64,000 nt of DNA from Micrasema longulum (GCA_022494885.1 JAGVSM010003591.1:1-64000), one strand, 5' to 3'. Positions 42,100 through 54,079 are shown, counted from the first letter of the stretch. Program-made: numbers and translations. Notes: generated by a model not told the origin, from the letters alone.

Positions 42100-43010
42100 T
42101 CAAATTTGTCAATAAATAACTTAAATTTAATAATATAACTGAGTTTTCGGTGTCATTTACTGTAAGTTTGATAACTTGTAAGAAAGGCTTTTGTCATTAT
42201 CATTCTCTCTCTTGATAATATTTCAATTACATCAACGATAGAGAAAATGATATTTTTTCACTTGAATAATCCAGTTGGAAAAATCAATTTCTAGACATGT
42301 TTATTTATATGGTATAAAACACAGTTATGAAATCTATAAATTCATATTTTAACCACTTACACCTTTATGTTTTTGGTTGATTATAAGATATTGTTTAAAA
42401 AAATAAATCTGCCAGTTAACATAATATTATACTGTACATAAAGTTGAATAAAAAAACAAAATGTGTTTTTCAACCCTATTATTTGTTTGACCACTGTTAA
42501 CAACATTTTTCGTACAAAAAGACAAATAAATGTTACATAAATGGTTTTCTGATACAGTAACTGCTACATTTTCAATAGAAGTACAACTCGACAATAATGA
42601 ATAAGCCCTTTATGGTTCAATGGAGTCTTGTGAATTACAGAATTGACCTCAACTCTCGGTATTTTTTTGTAATAGCTACAAATTGCAGTCGTTTCCTTTA
42701 CAAACCCTTTTCTGTAATGGGTGAAAGGGTGAGAAATGGCGTATTCGTTCATACAAACATACTGCTGATTGCTGAAATATCGCAATTTAAAATTTATGCT
42801 ATGCGTTAAGTCAATGGAATTTCTTCGAAATATATATTTTTATGACTATCAAAATCATTCATTGGCTTTTATGACAAAGAAATTTTTTGAACACTTGTAA
42901 AAACCACATTAAATTTCAATTCGAATGAATGTATTATTGTTTTATGTTTTTTTCTTTATATATCCTATATTTTTTTTTTTTTTTTCTCATGTACTCGTAT
43001 ATTTAAAATA
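42100..43010. other. AT-rich, nothing recognised
   Basis: Overlapping open frames on both strands at 42564-42809 contain no motif. A T run sits at 42969-42986. Confidence 0.4.
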
Positions 43011-43014
43011 TAAA

Positions 43015-43180
43015 TAAATGACTACAACAGTGTAAGCACAAGAGTTTGTCTCTTTTTTTGGAGAGTTACAGTAATAACATTTACTAGATGTATAAAAGTA
43101 GATCAGTTTTGAACTTTTTTTAAGCATGTACCTTTTATGAAATTGATTGATAAAAAATAAAAAAATGTATAAAAAGGCTA
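43015..43180 (-). repeat. Dispersed repeat H, copy 2
   Basis: Reverse complement of 28840-29015: AAGCACAAGAGTTTGTCTCT, GAGTTACAGTAATAACATTT, ACTAGATGTATAAAAGTAGA and CATGTACCTTTTATGAAATT. Here FB-C is not attached. Confidence 0.65.
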
Positions 43181-43261
43181 TTTGAAAATATTTACGATGT
43201 GAATTCAAATGAACGCATAAGATACAAGTAAAAGCCGTCAAAGATCATTATCAAATGCAAC

Positions 43262-43668
43262 AATGAGGAACTTCAGCCCTACGGGAAATTGGATAAAAAA
43301 AAATGTTTTCTTGCGCGTGTTAAAAATCAGAGCATTAAATTGTAGAGTAAAATTTCTTAAAAATGTACGAAAAAATTTATTGAAAAAAAAAAGAAAACGC
43401 ACTACTTTGAATGACGACACTGGTTCATATAAACCATCCAATGATTTGAGAGCTTTGAAGGATATCCAGTTTGGTCACCGTAAACGAACCAATCGGAAGA
43501 ACTGTCAGAGAACAACCTCTGAGGTCACACGTGGAGTTATTTCAGAAATACAAAACTTAAAAAAAAAATTGCGCTGATAATACGATATATAAAAATTAAA
43601 ATAATAAAAATTGGCTTAGTTTAATATTATATTAACAAATAAAAAAAGACACTGAACTTCCTTATTAC
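43262..43668 (+). mobile_element. MITE-E, full copy
   Basis: The left end AATGAGGAACTTCAG (43262-43276) and right end CTGAACTTCCTTATTA (43652-43667) are inverted. The interior is collinear with 37477-37909. A 104-codon open frame (43263-43577) runs through it but is absent from the other copies, so it is not a conserved protein. Confidence 0.8.
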
Positions 43669-43679
43669 ACTATCGATCG

Positions 43680-44320
43680 ATATGTTAAATAGAGAGAGTT
43701 TGTTGTTGATGTTGCTGTTGTTATTTTTACTGTTTTATTGTAATACAACAAACCGTCAATGCCATTGCACTTTGATGATTAAGTTTCAACCCATATTTTT
43801 CAGTACTATAATATAATTACTGTCGTATAACATTAATAGTCGAAATACATTTTAATATTTCAATAAAAATACATAATAAAAGTTTTAAAAGTTCAAACTC
43901 AATCTAATTATTTAATGTTCCTTTTAGACTTAGTTATTAAAAGGTGTGCAGTTTTTATTAAAATACCAAGATAAAATTTTATGATTTAATCATGTGCTTA
44001 ATAACTTTACGGGCTCATTTACATTCTTTACGTTTATATATCTGGAACGCAATTATTTTTTAACATTTTTAATCGGTTATTCAACCATTTTACCCTTGTA
44101 TGTTTATATTAAATACACTTATTTATTTATAAACTCTATTTATATTGACGATATAATTATAGCTTTAACGACGCATTTAGAAATATTTTTTACCGTTCTC
44201 TAAAGGTTGTAATGAGGGCTGTACTGTACTGTACTGTAAAAACAGTATTATGTTTTATCTTTATTTAAACTCTTAAAAACGAGCACCGAACTGTTCCTGT
44301 ATTTTATTTTATAATATCAA
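43680..44320. other. AT-rich, with a short (TGTAC)n run
   Basis: TGTACTGTACTGTACTG at about 44220-44236 is a short pentanucleotide run. The 69-codon open frame at 43994-44203 is T-rich and has no motif. Confidence 0.45.
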
Positions 44321-44324
44321 TAAT

Positions 44325-44712
44325 AAAATTTGGCTGATTTATATAGCGCCTTTTTTGTGAAAAATCACCTCAAGGGCGCTTTACAATTGTATACCTAAAC
44401 TTACATTACAACTAAATTAAAGTGAAAAATTATATTTTCAGATTTTAAATTGAGGGTATGATACTCTAAAGAAGTGGGATTTTAGTTGGGATTGAAACTG
44501 ACTGGGACTGTCGATGATTCGTAAGTTTGAAGGCAATTGGTTCCAGGCAGAGGGGCCGGCAACGGCAAAAGCAAGATCTGCAAATCTAGTGTTTGGAGAG
44601 CGCCGGATTTCGACAAGTTTTCCTCTTCCTGAATCGAATGCTGACCTAAGAGTAGATTTTTTTTATATGTATTTTCCCTAATACAAAGATCCGGTGGGTA
44701 TTTTGTAGCCAT
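44325..44712 (-). mobile_element. LINE C-terminus, L2/CR1-like
   Basis: On the minus strand, 44712 onwards reads MATKYPPDLCIRENTYKK. After a frameshift comes RRSPNTRFADLAFAVAGPSA, WNQLPSNLRIIDSPSQFQ and a final helix. It matches the plus-strand copy at 30630-31070, including the short UTR with GAGGTGATTTTTCACAAAAA and GGCGCTATATAAATCAGCC. It is inactive through frameshifts. Confidence 0.8.
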
Positions 44713-44877
44713 TTCATGAAGATATTTGATTTCTTGGTTTTAATCCCCGGTATTTGTTAATCATAGAAACCTGCATCTCTTTCTCAATCCATTTATTAGG
44801 TGTTTTTAACTGACCATGGGGATGTGTAGTCCATATTATATTCAATAATAAAATTTAATTTATTTAAAATTAAATGT

Positions 44878-45802
44878 ATGAAAGAATTGAAAAGTATGGA
44901 TGTGGGAGCGAAAATGAGTAATCTAACTGTCAGTTGCCTTCTGTACGCCGATGACGCAGTCCTCCTAGCTGACAGCGAAGAGGAACTGCAATCCTTGGTT
45001 ACAAAGGTTTACGAAGTGTGCAAGGGAGAGTGATTTGCTAATGAATGTGCAAAAGTCGAACGTCATGGTCTTTGAAAGAAATGTAACTATGACTGAATGT
45101 AAGATTGTAGTGAATGGAGATAGTTTGAAACAGGTCGAAGAATTTGTATATCTGGGTAGTATGTTTACTAGAGATGGAAATATGGACAAGGATATTGAAA
45201 GGAGGGTTAGTGCCGGTAACAGAGTTAATGGTGCCTTAAAGTCTGTCGTAGCAAATAAGTGTCTATCGCAAGAGGCTAAATTAGCAGTTCATAATGGAGT
45301 TCTGGTACCAACCCTAATGTATGGAAGCGAAGCATGGAGTTGGAAAAAAAAGGGACGAAAGTAGACTGAATGCTGTTGAAATGCGATCCCTCAGGCGAAT
45401 GTGCGGAAAACAATGTATGATAGGTGCCCCAATGTCGAAATTAGAGCAGAATGCAAGGCTGAGTTAAGCATTATCGACAAAATTAAGAAAGGTCTTTTGC
45501 GATGGTTCGGTCATGTGGAGCGAATGAATGATGAAAGAACGGCTAAAAAGATTTATGATGCGAATGTGTCTGGTTGTAGAAGTCGAGGAAGGCCGAGAAA
45601 GACATGGCATGATCAAGTACAACAAATTCTTGAAAGTGGTCATGTGAAAAGTCGGAATAATCGACGTGCGTGCATGAGAAGATGTATGAATGTGAAGGAA
45701 GCAAAGGAAGTGTGCCAGGACAGAGTGGTGTGGCGTTCTATCCTCTCTGCCTACCCCTCCGGGGAAATGGCGTGATGGTTAGTTAGTTAGTTAGTTAGTT
45801 AT
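44878..45802 (+). mobile_element. LINE-T with retained YADD box
   Basis: 44878-45033 reads MKELKSMDVGAKMSN, then VSCLLYADDAVLLADSEEEL; YADD is the catalytic box of the RT palm. After a frameshift at about 45030, 45035-45364 gives SLKQVEEFVYLGSMFTRDGN and VPTLMYGSEAW. After another near 45355, 45401-45775 gives MYDRCPNVEIRAECK, IDKIKKGLLRWFGHVERMN, GRPRKTWHDQV and DRVVWRSILSAYPSG before the stop. The 3' end is GTGATGG followed by (TTAG)n (45776-45802). It is 5'-truncated near 44875. Only two frameshifts separate the three frames, so it is the least decayed LINE-T copy here; relatives are at 863-1367 and 17795-17885. Confidence 0.88.
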
Positions 45803-47980
45803 AAAATTTATAATGGCGCTTTAGCGGGTTTGTTATATATGGTTCGAGCCCTCTACCGCGCCTTTCTATTACTACTATTGGTATTATTCGCAAGGGATCA
45901 TTGTTTGACGAGAGGTAATTTTTCTCGAGTTCGAAAGGGATCATGTGAGGATCTATGTTAGGACTTTGCCAGTAGTGTCTTGATCATTTATGTACTTATG
46001 TGCTTTGGTATACATATTGTTTTTCTTCTGTTTCTTGAGTGCATGTTGTATTATAGGGCAAATTTTTAGAATGTTTCCTATATATTTGAGTTTTGTATAG
46101 TTGTTTAGTTTGTATTACTACGTTCTTCTTCCTTTCCGAAGTGGGATCTGGAGCATGCGGCCGCCGTCTCTATTTGAAACTAACACTGTATTCCTTCACT
46201 GTCTTTATACTGGGAAATTACAAAAAAGTGATTGTACTGACCGTGTGTTTGTGATCGATCACAAATTGACAAGACTGCAGCGAGGGGTACAATGAAAGCC
46301 TTTAATGTTTTGTTATTTTCGCGGTTTGATGGTAAAGAAAGATAACATTTCCGCTCAGTTAGTTTTTGAAAATTGATATTGAATATGCGAAACTGAAGAA
46401 AGACACAAGTCTTTATGAACAGTTTCGGGAAAGAGGTGGGCGTTTTCATCACTGCACCTTCCACAGTAGCATTACGGAATTCTTCGTGAAGCAAAATGTA
46501 CCTCATCCAATTTGCAAGTATTTTTTATGGCGTTTAAATATTTATAACCGATATAAAGAAAATCTTACTTAAAACAATATTTATCACCTGGAATAACAAT
46601 TTACAGGTTATTTTATGCTTATTTTTTTAAACAGTCAACACTTATAGATGCGCGTGCGCGGTAACTTTTATAACAACAACAAGCAAACGTCAAAGCCAAA
46701 TCCAGACTACTGTCAGTGTAATGGAGAACATGGAAAAAACCGTTAAAAAAAGAAATCAAAATAGGAAAGAAGAGGAGAAGGTTAAAACGAGTTCTTTAGA
46801 TTATTCGTGTTTTTTTATCACATTTAATTCAAACACATACAAACATATAACATTTTAGATATTTTTAAAACAATTTATTAAAAAAATCACTTGAATTGCA
46901 TTGAGAAGGTCGCAGGACTTAAAATTGAAAACAAAACTGATAAACTATCCACTTTGATAACCGAAAAACATGACTTTTGACTGATCGCGTGCTTATTTCA
47001 GCGTTATCCCACATAATGTGCAGATATAATTTTCTATGGTCGCTATCCCATATTTCAACCGAGTTTAACTCTATGCGAGGTTTATAAGCAATACTTTTTG
47101 CTTTGCCATCATTATTCTACCATTATTCTCAAGCTTTACTTTATACCCGATTTAAAAATAAGGCTCCTAAGGTATAAACCTGGTATAAAACTACGCCCTG
47201 GCATAGTGGCCAAATAAAATATTATTATGGTAGAAAAAAATGGTATTCCCACAAGCAATTTGTAATTTGTAATGTTATTATTTTTGTTTAATTGACAGCC
47301 CATTTTTTTTTTCTTATTATAAGAAATTTCTCCACAACATACCAATTGGTTTATTAATTTATAATTTTAATTTAGTATTTACAAAAATATTTAATTCCAA
47401 GGAATATATAAAACAAAAGAGCATTTTAATATTTATATAAAGTTGCGTTTGGTTAGGTTTATTTATATCTTACATATCCCGTTCTGAGATATATATTATT
47501 TTTTTAATTTATCATAATTAGTTTTCATATCCGATACTAATGGACATAGACATAGACTACTATAACTACTTATGTGTAACAATTGTGGAAAATGAAAAAA
47601 AGTTATAAATAAAATTAATGTATTCAAAAAACACATTTATTCATTTAAATTGTGTTCAAATGAAAATAACCTCAACGGGAATTTCTCTTACTTCGTATTT
47701 CACACGAACTTAATGATTGGCATTTTTTGTAATATAAACATTTTCACAAAACTGAGTTTCATGTTTCTAATATTTTCCATTTAGTTCACCAACATGTTAA
47801 TATAAACCTTTTAATATTATTTCGATTTAAATGCACTCATATTAACTTCGTGCTTTTAAGTATGTTTTTATGAACTAAAGCGCATGCAAACGATTCGAAT
47901 GCTTTCAGCATAAAATTTTATTTCCATGGAAAAATAATTCGGTATTATACACATAATCAATATTTGAATAACTTCATTCC
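45803..47980. other. Unassigned 2.2-kb stretch
   Basis: 45805-45870 has a tRNA-like scrap (ATGGCGC and GGTTCGAGCCC). 46100-46575 is less AT-rich and holds open frames of 64, 68 and 108 codons on both strands, none with a motif I recognise. An ATG at 46721 opens 45 Lys/Glu-rich codons behind a mixed-composition leader (46650-46720); it could be an exon but there is no supporting splice site. 46870-47980 is AT-rich with nothing recognised. Confidence 0.35.
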
Positions 47981-47984
47981 ATGT

Positions 47985-48085
47985 TTCTTATTACCATGTA
48001 CAAAGCGTATCTTGACAATCTGTTATATGAAGGTAAGGTAATCTGTCTTCCGCTTCAGGTGCCAGTCCAGGAACAACGAACCATT
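47985..48085 (-). mobile_element. SINE-1 body fragment
   Basis: AAAGCGTATCTTGACAATCT, ATATGAAGGTAAGGTAATCT and CCGCTTCAGGTGCCAG match 3995-4070. No head is present. Confidence 0.6.
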
Positions 48086-48202
48086 GACGTTGTGTATTAT
48101 TTATTGTTTCAGCATTTACTTTGTGGAAGGACGTTTTGATTTTTTTTTAAATAAAACATTTCGTAATTTTTTCCAAATAAGAATTTCATACATAGTAACA
48201 CA

Positions 48203-48340
48203 TCTAGTTTCAGGTATCCTGAAATACCCATCACCAGGTGTAAATATAAACTTTTATCTTATCATCAACTTATCATCAGGTGTAAATATGTATTTTTATT
48301 TAGACCTGATGATGGGCAATTCAGAATACCTGAAATTAGT
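48203..48340. repeat. Foldback of about 40-bp arms
   Basis: CTAGTTTCAGGTATCCTGAA, ATACCCATCACCAGGTGTAA on the left is the imperfect reverse complement of TTAGACCTGATGATGGGCAA, TTCAGAATACCTGAAATTAG on the right (48300-48339). A third AGGTGTAAATAT block lies between. The CCTGAtGATGGG style of terminus is like that of retroelement inverted ends, but no family was recognised. Confidence 0.65.
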
Positions 48341-48524
48341 TTTTATTATATATTAAAGTTTAATGTGGAAAATATTACAATTTGTTTTATTTTTTATTTA
48401 CGACGTTTGGGAAATGATATGAAAATTTAAATATTTGAGTTAATAATAAAAATTCAAGTATTTCTCTTTTTTATTTAGATAAATAAATAAATTGTAATTT
48501 TACTTTAAAACTCTTCTTAAAATA

Positions 48525-48685
48525 GGACCTCAAAAATGGTCGGCACAGTACAAAATGAGGCGGAGTTATCTTTGATCGATTTTTTTCTCAGATTTTTTAC
48601 CTGAGAACAGCCATCAAACCATAAAACACTTGTCCGAGGTTATGGTTCTATTTCACATACAAAACTGCATTTCTCCACTGAGCGG
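48525..48685 (-). mobile_element. SINE-3 fragment
   Basis: GGCGGAGTTATCTTTGATCG, TCAGATTTTTTACCTGAGAA and TTCTATTTCACATA align with 19090-19190. The tRNA-like head is too eroded to show an A or B box. Confidence 0.55.
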
Positions 48686-48935
48686 ACACAATTTTTTTTA
48701 AATCATAAAATTATAACACGTTTTTTTGGTACATAAGTTTTCTTTCAATTAAATTTTAATTCCTTTGTGCATTTCTCAAAAATAGGGAAGTTTTAATACT
48801 CGTAATTTAATATATATACTTGTGATCATTCAGCCTCAAAGATGTCGCAAAAGCGATGAAATCGGTCGCTGGTTATTAAAAATTTGTAGGTTTAAGTATC
48901 ACTAGGCTTCCAGATAAATGTATTATAATAAACTA

Positions 48936-49632
48936 GCGGACTCGTCAGACGTTGTCCTGCCCGAACGTTGGCTTCCCTGCTATTAGCTTGGAAAAAGATT
49001 TTTCATTGATAAGTAGGTACCTAACTACTTGTTTGTGATTAAATTCTAAAACTTAAAATTGATAAGATTAAAACATTTCATTTAAGTAGGTACTTAGGTG
49101 CTTGTTTATGGTTGAATTCCAAAACATAAAATAATTGTTTTTTCAAATATAGCATTCTTTTTGCAAACGTCAAACTCCGGTCTTTTCACCAACAAAGGGG
49201 TGTACTTGTGTAAAAATACTTTTTTTTTTAATGTATTGAATTTAATATTGTTTAAGTGTTACCAAAATACATAAAAAAGAAACAAATGGGTAGAAATTAT
49301 AAGGAATTTAAGTAAAAAATCTGATTGAGATCCACAAAAAACAAATGCTGTTTGTTAACATTCAAAAACAAACTTTTTTATACACAAAAAAACAACATCT
49401 TTCTATATTTTTGCAAATGCATTCTCCTTGAATGCAACTCTGGTAGATCGATGAATCAAAAATGTATGCTCCTAACTTCTTTTTTACATATTTGATTGAA
49501 AATTTTAATATCTACGAACACGCACAGCGCAAAGATCTATGTTTCTCTGTAAACCGCACGTAAATCGGTTAAGCCGTTTAGGAGGAGTACAATGACATCA
49601 CACGTACAGAGGAATTATATATGTAAAGATTA
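48936..49632 (+). mobile_element. Family T repeat, uninterrupted copy
   Basis: The left end AATAAACTAGCGGACTCGTC, AGACGTTGTCCTGCCCGAAC matches 7232. The middle (GATAAGTAGGTACCTAAC and TTATGGTTGAATTCCAAAAC) and the right third (ATACACAAAAAAACAACATC, CTTGAATGCAACTCTGG and ATGCTCCTAACTTC) match the nested copy at 20943-23100. The end CGCACGTAAATCGGTTAAGC, CGTTTAGGAGGAGTAC and TTATATATGTAAAGATT is typical of non-autonomous insect DNA elements. The position equivalent to the THAP splice donor reads GATAAGTAGG here, so the donor is absent. Confidence 0.7.
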
Positions 49633-49639
49633 CATGCAT

Positions 49640-50225
49640 GGTGTTAAAACACTTAGTGAAGTAAGTACGTCGCTGGTTTGCGTTATTTTCACTCGATTGA
49701 AGTCATTTTGCTGTATACTGTAAACTCCCAGACAAAATACAGAAAAGTGAAATTAATAAAAATAGAGTTAAATATGTTTTAAAACTTTTTTCTTAAATTC
49801 TAAGTTTAGTATGTAAAAAAAGTGGAAAAAATAGAAAACAAAACAGTTTAAAACAGTATTCACAAAAGCGTTGTTTGTTTATTATTTTTTATATATTTCG
49901 GTAGCAAAAATGACTATATTTTACTCATATTTTTTTTTTGCTTAGTATTGTTAATATATATAAGATTTTTTTAAATGTACATTATATTATGTCACTCAAA
50001 TACATTTATTGAGAAAAATTCCTGCAAAAAAACTACGTTTGTAGTTTGGTGGAAATTAAATTAATGTTCAAAAAAATGCTTATATAAAAAATAAAAAAAT
50101 TATAAAATCTATGCAACCTATACAAATGTTAAATGTTTTTTCTTGTAGTTATACTAAATCTTTTAAAAGAGAGGTCCATGAGTGAAAAGGAGATGAAATA
50201 TTTTCAAATTCTAAGACAATTTGTT
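49640..50225. other. AT-rich, nothing recognised
   Basis: No open frames or repeat structure of note. Confidence 0.45.
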
Positions 50226-50228
50226 ATA

Positions 50229-50627
50229 TCAATGGAAAAAATATTTTAATCTATTATTCTCTGCCTGTGAAAATTCCATAAACTGTCTCAAACAGAAAGT
50301 GGTTTCAGCTATCAAATAAATTTTAAGTGCTTGAAAGAGTTCAAAGTTTCCATTTAGTAGGGTGTTCCTGGCCGTCGGCGGACATAAAGGCCTTCGTAGG
50401 GCAGACCCAACACACCCCCGCAGCCTCCTAAACTGATCAATCACCCTCCGTATTGTAACCTTAGTCACGTAAGGGCGTAACACAATGACATGCGAAAAAA
50501 CATTCATGTTCCAAAGTTTATTGTTCTGGCCAGTGAGTTGCTTAGATGGATTGGTTCTGAAAGATATTGTATTCAGGTTATTGGGAAAAAGTTTCAAAGG
50601 TAAATACGTGCTAAAATCGCCATTCAT
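50229..50627 (-). pseudogene. Mariner-like transposase HTH remnant
   Basis: The minus strand is open for 132 codons. Its central part reads KVTIRRVIDQFRRLRGCVGS, then ALRRPLCPPTARN. This resembles the second helix-turn-helix of a mariner-like transposase (STIRRxVxKFxxTGSVxDxxRxGRPRTART). The flanking N- and C-terminal parts are not recognisable, no DDE/DDD residues follow, and the GRPR box is altered. Moderate to low certainty. Confidence 0.45.
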
Positions 50628-50735
50628 ACATTAAGATTTTTCGCGTAACATTCCTTAGACGACAGCTTTGTTCGGATTTTATTTCAAGAGTACTAGCGTA
50701 TTAGAGGTGCAAGCAAATAAATAAAAAACGTAATA

Positions 50736-51290
50736 ATAAATTATCAAAAAATATCTATTCTCATTCTCGTCTTTTCCCTTATAGGGTGCGCGTGAGTTGA
50801 TTTTAGGTTAAATGAGATAGATGGATTACAACTATTGAAGTTATTGATTAAGTAGTTATACACGAGTTATACTCTATTTTCTTGTACAGAAGGAATTTAC
50901 AATAGCGAGCACTGGCGGAGAGCTGTGGGCAGGTGACACAAAATGCCTAGATGAAATGTTGTTAGTTCTTTCGATGCATGGTGTTTAACATCTCGTCCGG
51001 GATGACGTTGCAACGGACTACGCGTTGCGGGTCGAATCGGAGTTTGAACCTGCCAACCTCACAGCTGTTGCTCGCCCCACATTTATGACTGAAGATAGCG
51101 GCTGCACTCGCAAATCGAAAAAAATGCAAAATTATCAAAAAATATCCATTCTCATTTTCGTCTTTTCTCTCATGACAAAAGATGGCAGCTGCACTGGCAA
51201 ATCAAAAAAAATTAGAATAATCAATTATCAAAAAATATTCATTCTCATTCTCGTCCTTTCCCTTATGACTAAACATGGCGGTTGCAATCA
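50736..51290. repeat. Short tandem array with a displaced extra unit
   Basis: A block with TTATCAAAAAATATCCATTC, TCATTTTCGTCTTTTC and a CTNATGAC end repeats at 51128-51175 and 51225-51270. Each is followed by AGATGGCAGCTGCACTGGCA-like sequence (offsets about 87 and 93 bp). A further copy of the first block lies apart at 50736-50786. The 109-codon open frame at 51025-51354 runs over the array and owes its length to it. Confidence 0.7.
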
Positions 51291-51359
51291 TCATTTTTGT
51301 GGTCTGCCTCCTGGTAGTTCTGTTCTAGGCAAAGCGAATCTCATCAGTGACTGACCTAG

Positions 51360-52570
51360 CTTCATGTAATTAAGTCGTTCCCTGGGGTAGGTGAGCAACT
51401 TCTGGATCTTCTTCTCTCCGTTTTGCCATTCAAAACTAGGTTTTGGAGATTGTCTGTTTTTTTCTTGCCAATATGTCCAAAAAATGCAGCAAAGACCTGC
51501 ATCACTTTATCTACTTAGTTCCGTTTTTCAGCAATCCTCTTTAGCTGAATAGAAGATACCTACAGTTTATATTGTGGCATATTTGCTCTTGATACAGTAG
51601 ACGCCTTCTGTCAATCCCTCGTTATTAACGTTTGATATTTTAATCTCGCCGCATATGACCTATCCATTCTGCACACCTTTCCAAATTGGTATTTGACGGA
51701 TGCTCGGTTTCTTTGATCCTGCTAAAAACCTTGTCATTTGTCATGTGATCTTTTTGGTATGTTTTTAGAATTCATCTATAGGTCTACATTTTGAAGGCCT
51801 TAGATATCTCTTTTTCCTGTTCACTAGGTCCTGCAACCATGCATCAAAATACTCTGAAAATATTGTTTACTTATTGCTTGAAGAGTTATTGGCCCATGTT
51901 GAAGGGTTCAAAAATCTAAGGCGAGTTTTGCTTGGTGGATGCGACTGTCCACCTCTATTTTAATACGATCACCCCATAGGATATTGTTCGTTTTTGCTTA
52001 CGGTTATAACTTTTATTGTGTTTTTGTTTATTTTAATGTTAAACCTCAGAATAATAACTTTCTAGAGAAACCCTTAAGCTCTATTGCATAGAACAAAAGC
52101 GTTCCAAATTTTTGGTTTGGTTTTAGTTTTGTTTTTAGTTTAACAAAAAAAAGGCAAGGCAAATCTTAACCCAATTATCTACGGCCCGTGGTATTGCTGT
52201 GATCTATACTGCCACCATAGGAAAGAAGGGCGCATCTTATATTTTTTTCGAAAATGAGTTAAATACATATTCGGAATTAGGAAAAAAATACGCATCTACT
52301 GGTACTTGAATTATCTTCCTAAAATAACTACAAACCTATTCTTTTCACTAATAAATGAGACTTATTGCAAAAAGTTTTGAAGATTACTAAAAAAAAAAGC
52401 TTTTCTGACATATAATTATAAAAGATTGATTAAAATACTTACTTTTTCTTCTATTCCGTTTTTAAAAACATTTGAAATAAATGAACCTACTCGTTTTCAA
52501 TTAAATTTAAGATCTGCTGGTAATTTCGAAGTTAATTGATTATTAGGTCGGCGTTACTATTTAAATTTAT
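51360..52570. other. Unassigned; possible antisense LINE remnant at 51400-52000
   Basis: 51400-51990 is less AT-rich. The minus strand gives disconnected stretches such as WQMTRFLAGSKKPS and CRMDRSYAARLK that vaguely resemble a LINE C-terminus, but no diagnostic motif is intact. 52060-52570 is AT-rich with nothing recognised. Confidence 0.3.
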
Positions 52571-52574
52571 TTCA

Positions 52575-52715
52575 ACAGTGAGAGAAAACATTTTTGAGAA
52601 GGAAATATGAAAGTCTAGGCATTTACAGGGCTTATGACTTGTCATATGAACAACTCCTTAGGGAGGAAATCCAGCCAGTCTGCAAGCATTTGTACATACT
52701 CAAACGGCGTTACTA
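52575..52715 (+). repeat. FB-A, internally deleted copy
   Basis: GAAAACATTTTTGAGAAGG, ATGAAAGTCTAGGCATTTAC and AGGGCTTATGACTTGTCAT pass directly into the inverted end AACTCCTTAGGGAGGAAATC, CAGCCAGTCTGCAAG and GTACATACTCAAA. It keeps one core and one terminus, so the rest was deleted. In the core stem one G-C pair has become G-T. Confidence 0.75.
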
Positions 52716-52719
52716 GTTT

Positions 52720-53840
52720 GAAAAACAGTAAATGGCCAGTAACGTGTATTTTATTTACTTGAGTAGAATCTATTGGCAAATTAACCCTAAAAAGAAAGAC
52801 ATTTACTTAATTACTAAATAAAAAGGGCGTTTCTAGCTAGAAACGTCTTTTCATTGAAGTATAACATATTTTCTTGTATTTTTTTTACCAAAAAGAAGAT
52901 GAAAATGTTAATTTTCAAATAAAAAACATAAAATTCATTAAAATAATATATATATTCCGTTAGGGCAAACCATAATATGTACTGTCGTATAATAATAAAC
53001 TTATTTTTTGTAGTATTTTTCACACAGCGAATTTTTCAATCTCCGAGTTAAAAAATATTTATTTTCTTCGTTTTTTGTTTTATGTAGAAACGTCTTTTTT
53101 TCTTATCGTGGCAGCATAGCTAACTTTGTGGTCAAGGGTCCAATCATAGAATGGTTTTTCTTCGTATAGGCGACTATATTATTTTATTACTCGTAAGTGT
53201 TGAACTAAGCATATAAGACATTTTGTTTTGTTTCCAAGGTTTCATAGCTATTATTTTCTATAAATCAAATAAAAAAACTTCTATAAATCAAATAAACGTT
53301 ACATTATTATAATCGTAATAAACATGCAAAACATGTTTTTGTGGATTTTATTAATTTTTTTTTTAAAGTTATATCTGCCAACAATTTTTAACAGTCAACG
53401 TATCCATTCAAAGAATGCAAATATTTTCAGTAATATAAATATGTATTTAAGATGAAACGCGGCCTTATTTTTCTTTATTCAAATACTTATTCGACAAAAT
53501 TCTTATCTACCGCATATCCTCTTAAGCAATTCTGCCCTATAACGTTAATTTTATGTGAAAAAATGTTTTTCTATTATTATTATTCTTTCAGTATGATCGA
53601 AAACAAATATATGTTATTTAATATAGAATTACTATTAGTGCTAGTATTTTCCGCAACGCAAAAATTTGTACGTCACATTTCTCTGAAATCCGTAAATTTA
53701 CTAGCTGTCAGGGTTCGATGAATGTTATTTATATATCACGATATTCAAAGATGATACATACCAGTGATATTTATAATTTAAAAGGTGTCTTTGTTTATTG
53801 CGTGATGTGGACTGGAATGGAGATTCACCCGAAAGATAAT
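52720..53840. other. AT-rich; a 22-bp tandem repeat at 53260-53300
   Basis: CTATAAATCAAATAAA occurs twice in about 40 bp. Open frames at 52814-53023 (minus) and 53452-53721 (plus, 89 codons) show no motif. Confidence 0.4.
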
Positions 53841-53844
53841 ATTA

Positions 53845-54000
53845 TACTATGCCGCGGCAGCAGCTCTCGAGAGACACTTTTCATCCATTGGTTTGGTTCA
53901 GTCCAAACTAGAAATAGGCTTAGCAAAGAAAAGACTACAAAGCTGGTATTCCTTTTTAAATATTTCAACCATCACCTTGAAGCCAGACATCAGATTTAAT
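53845..54000 (+). pseudogene. hAT transposase C-terminal (dimerisation) remnant
   Basis: From 53851 the frame reads AAAAALERHFSSIGLVQSKL. One frame over, from 53910, it continues RNRLSKEKTTKLVFLFKYFN. Joined in this order these match the hAT C-terminal dimerisation motif (S-S-A-S-x-E-R-x-F-S, then L-R-N-R-L, then K-L-V-F-L). The shift between the frames at about 53908-53910 and the lack of the DDE catalytic part show a dead fragment. The apparent 93-codon frame beginning at 53718 is hAT-like only in its last 30 codons. Confidence 0.72.
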
Positions 54001-54079
54001 TTGCGTTTGGGAGGCATCGGTCATATATGCGAATGAAGATTCCTTGTCGTCTGACGATATTCTAAAACCTTCATAAGAG

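Noticed and set aside
43263..43577. 104-codon Lys/Arg-rich open frame
   Set aside because: It lies wholly inside MITE-E, and the collinear copies at 37.5 and 4.2 kb have stops in the same frame.
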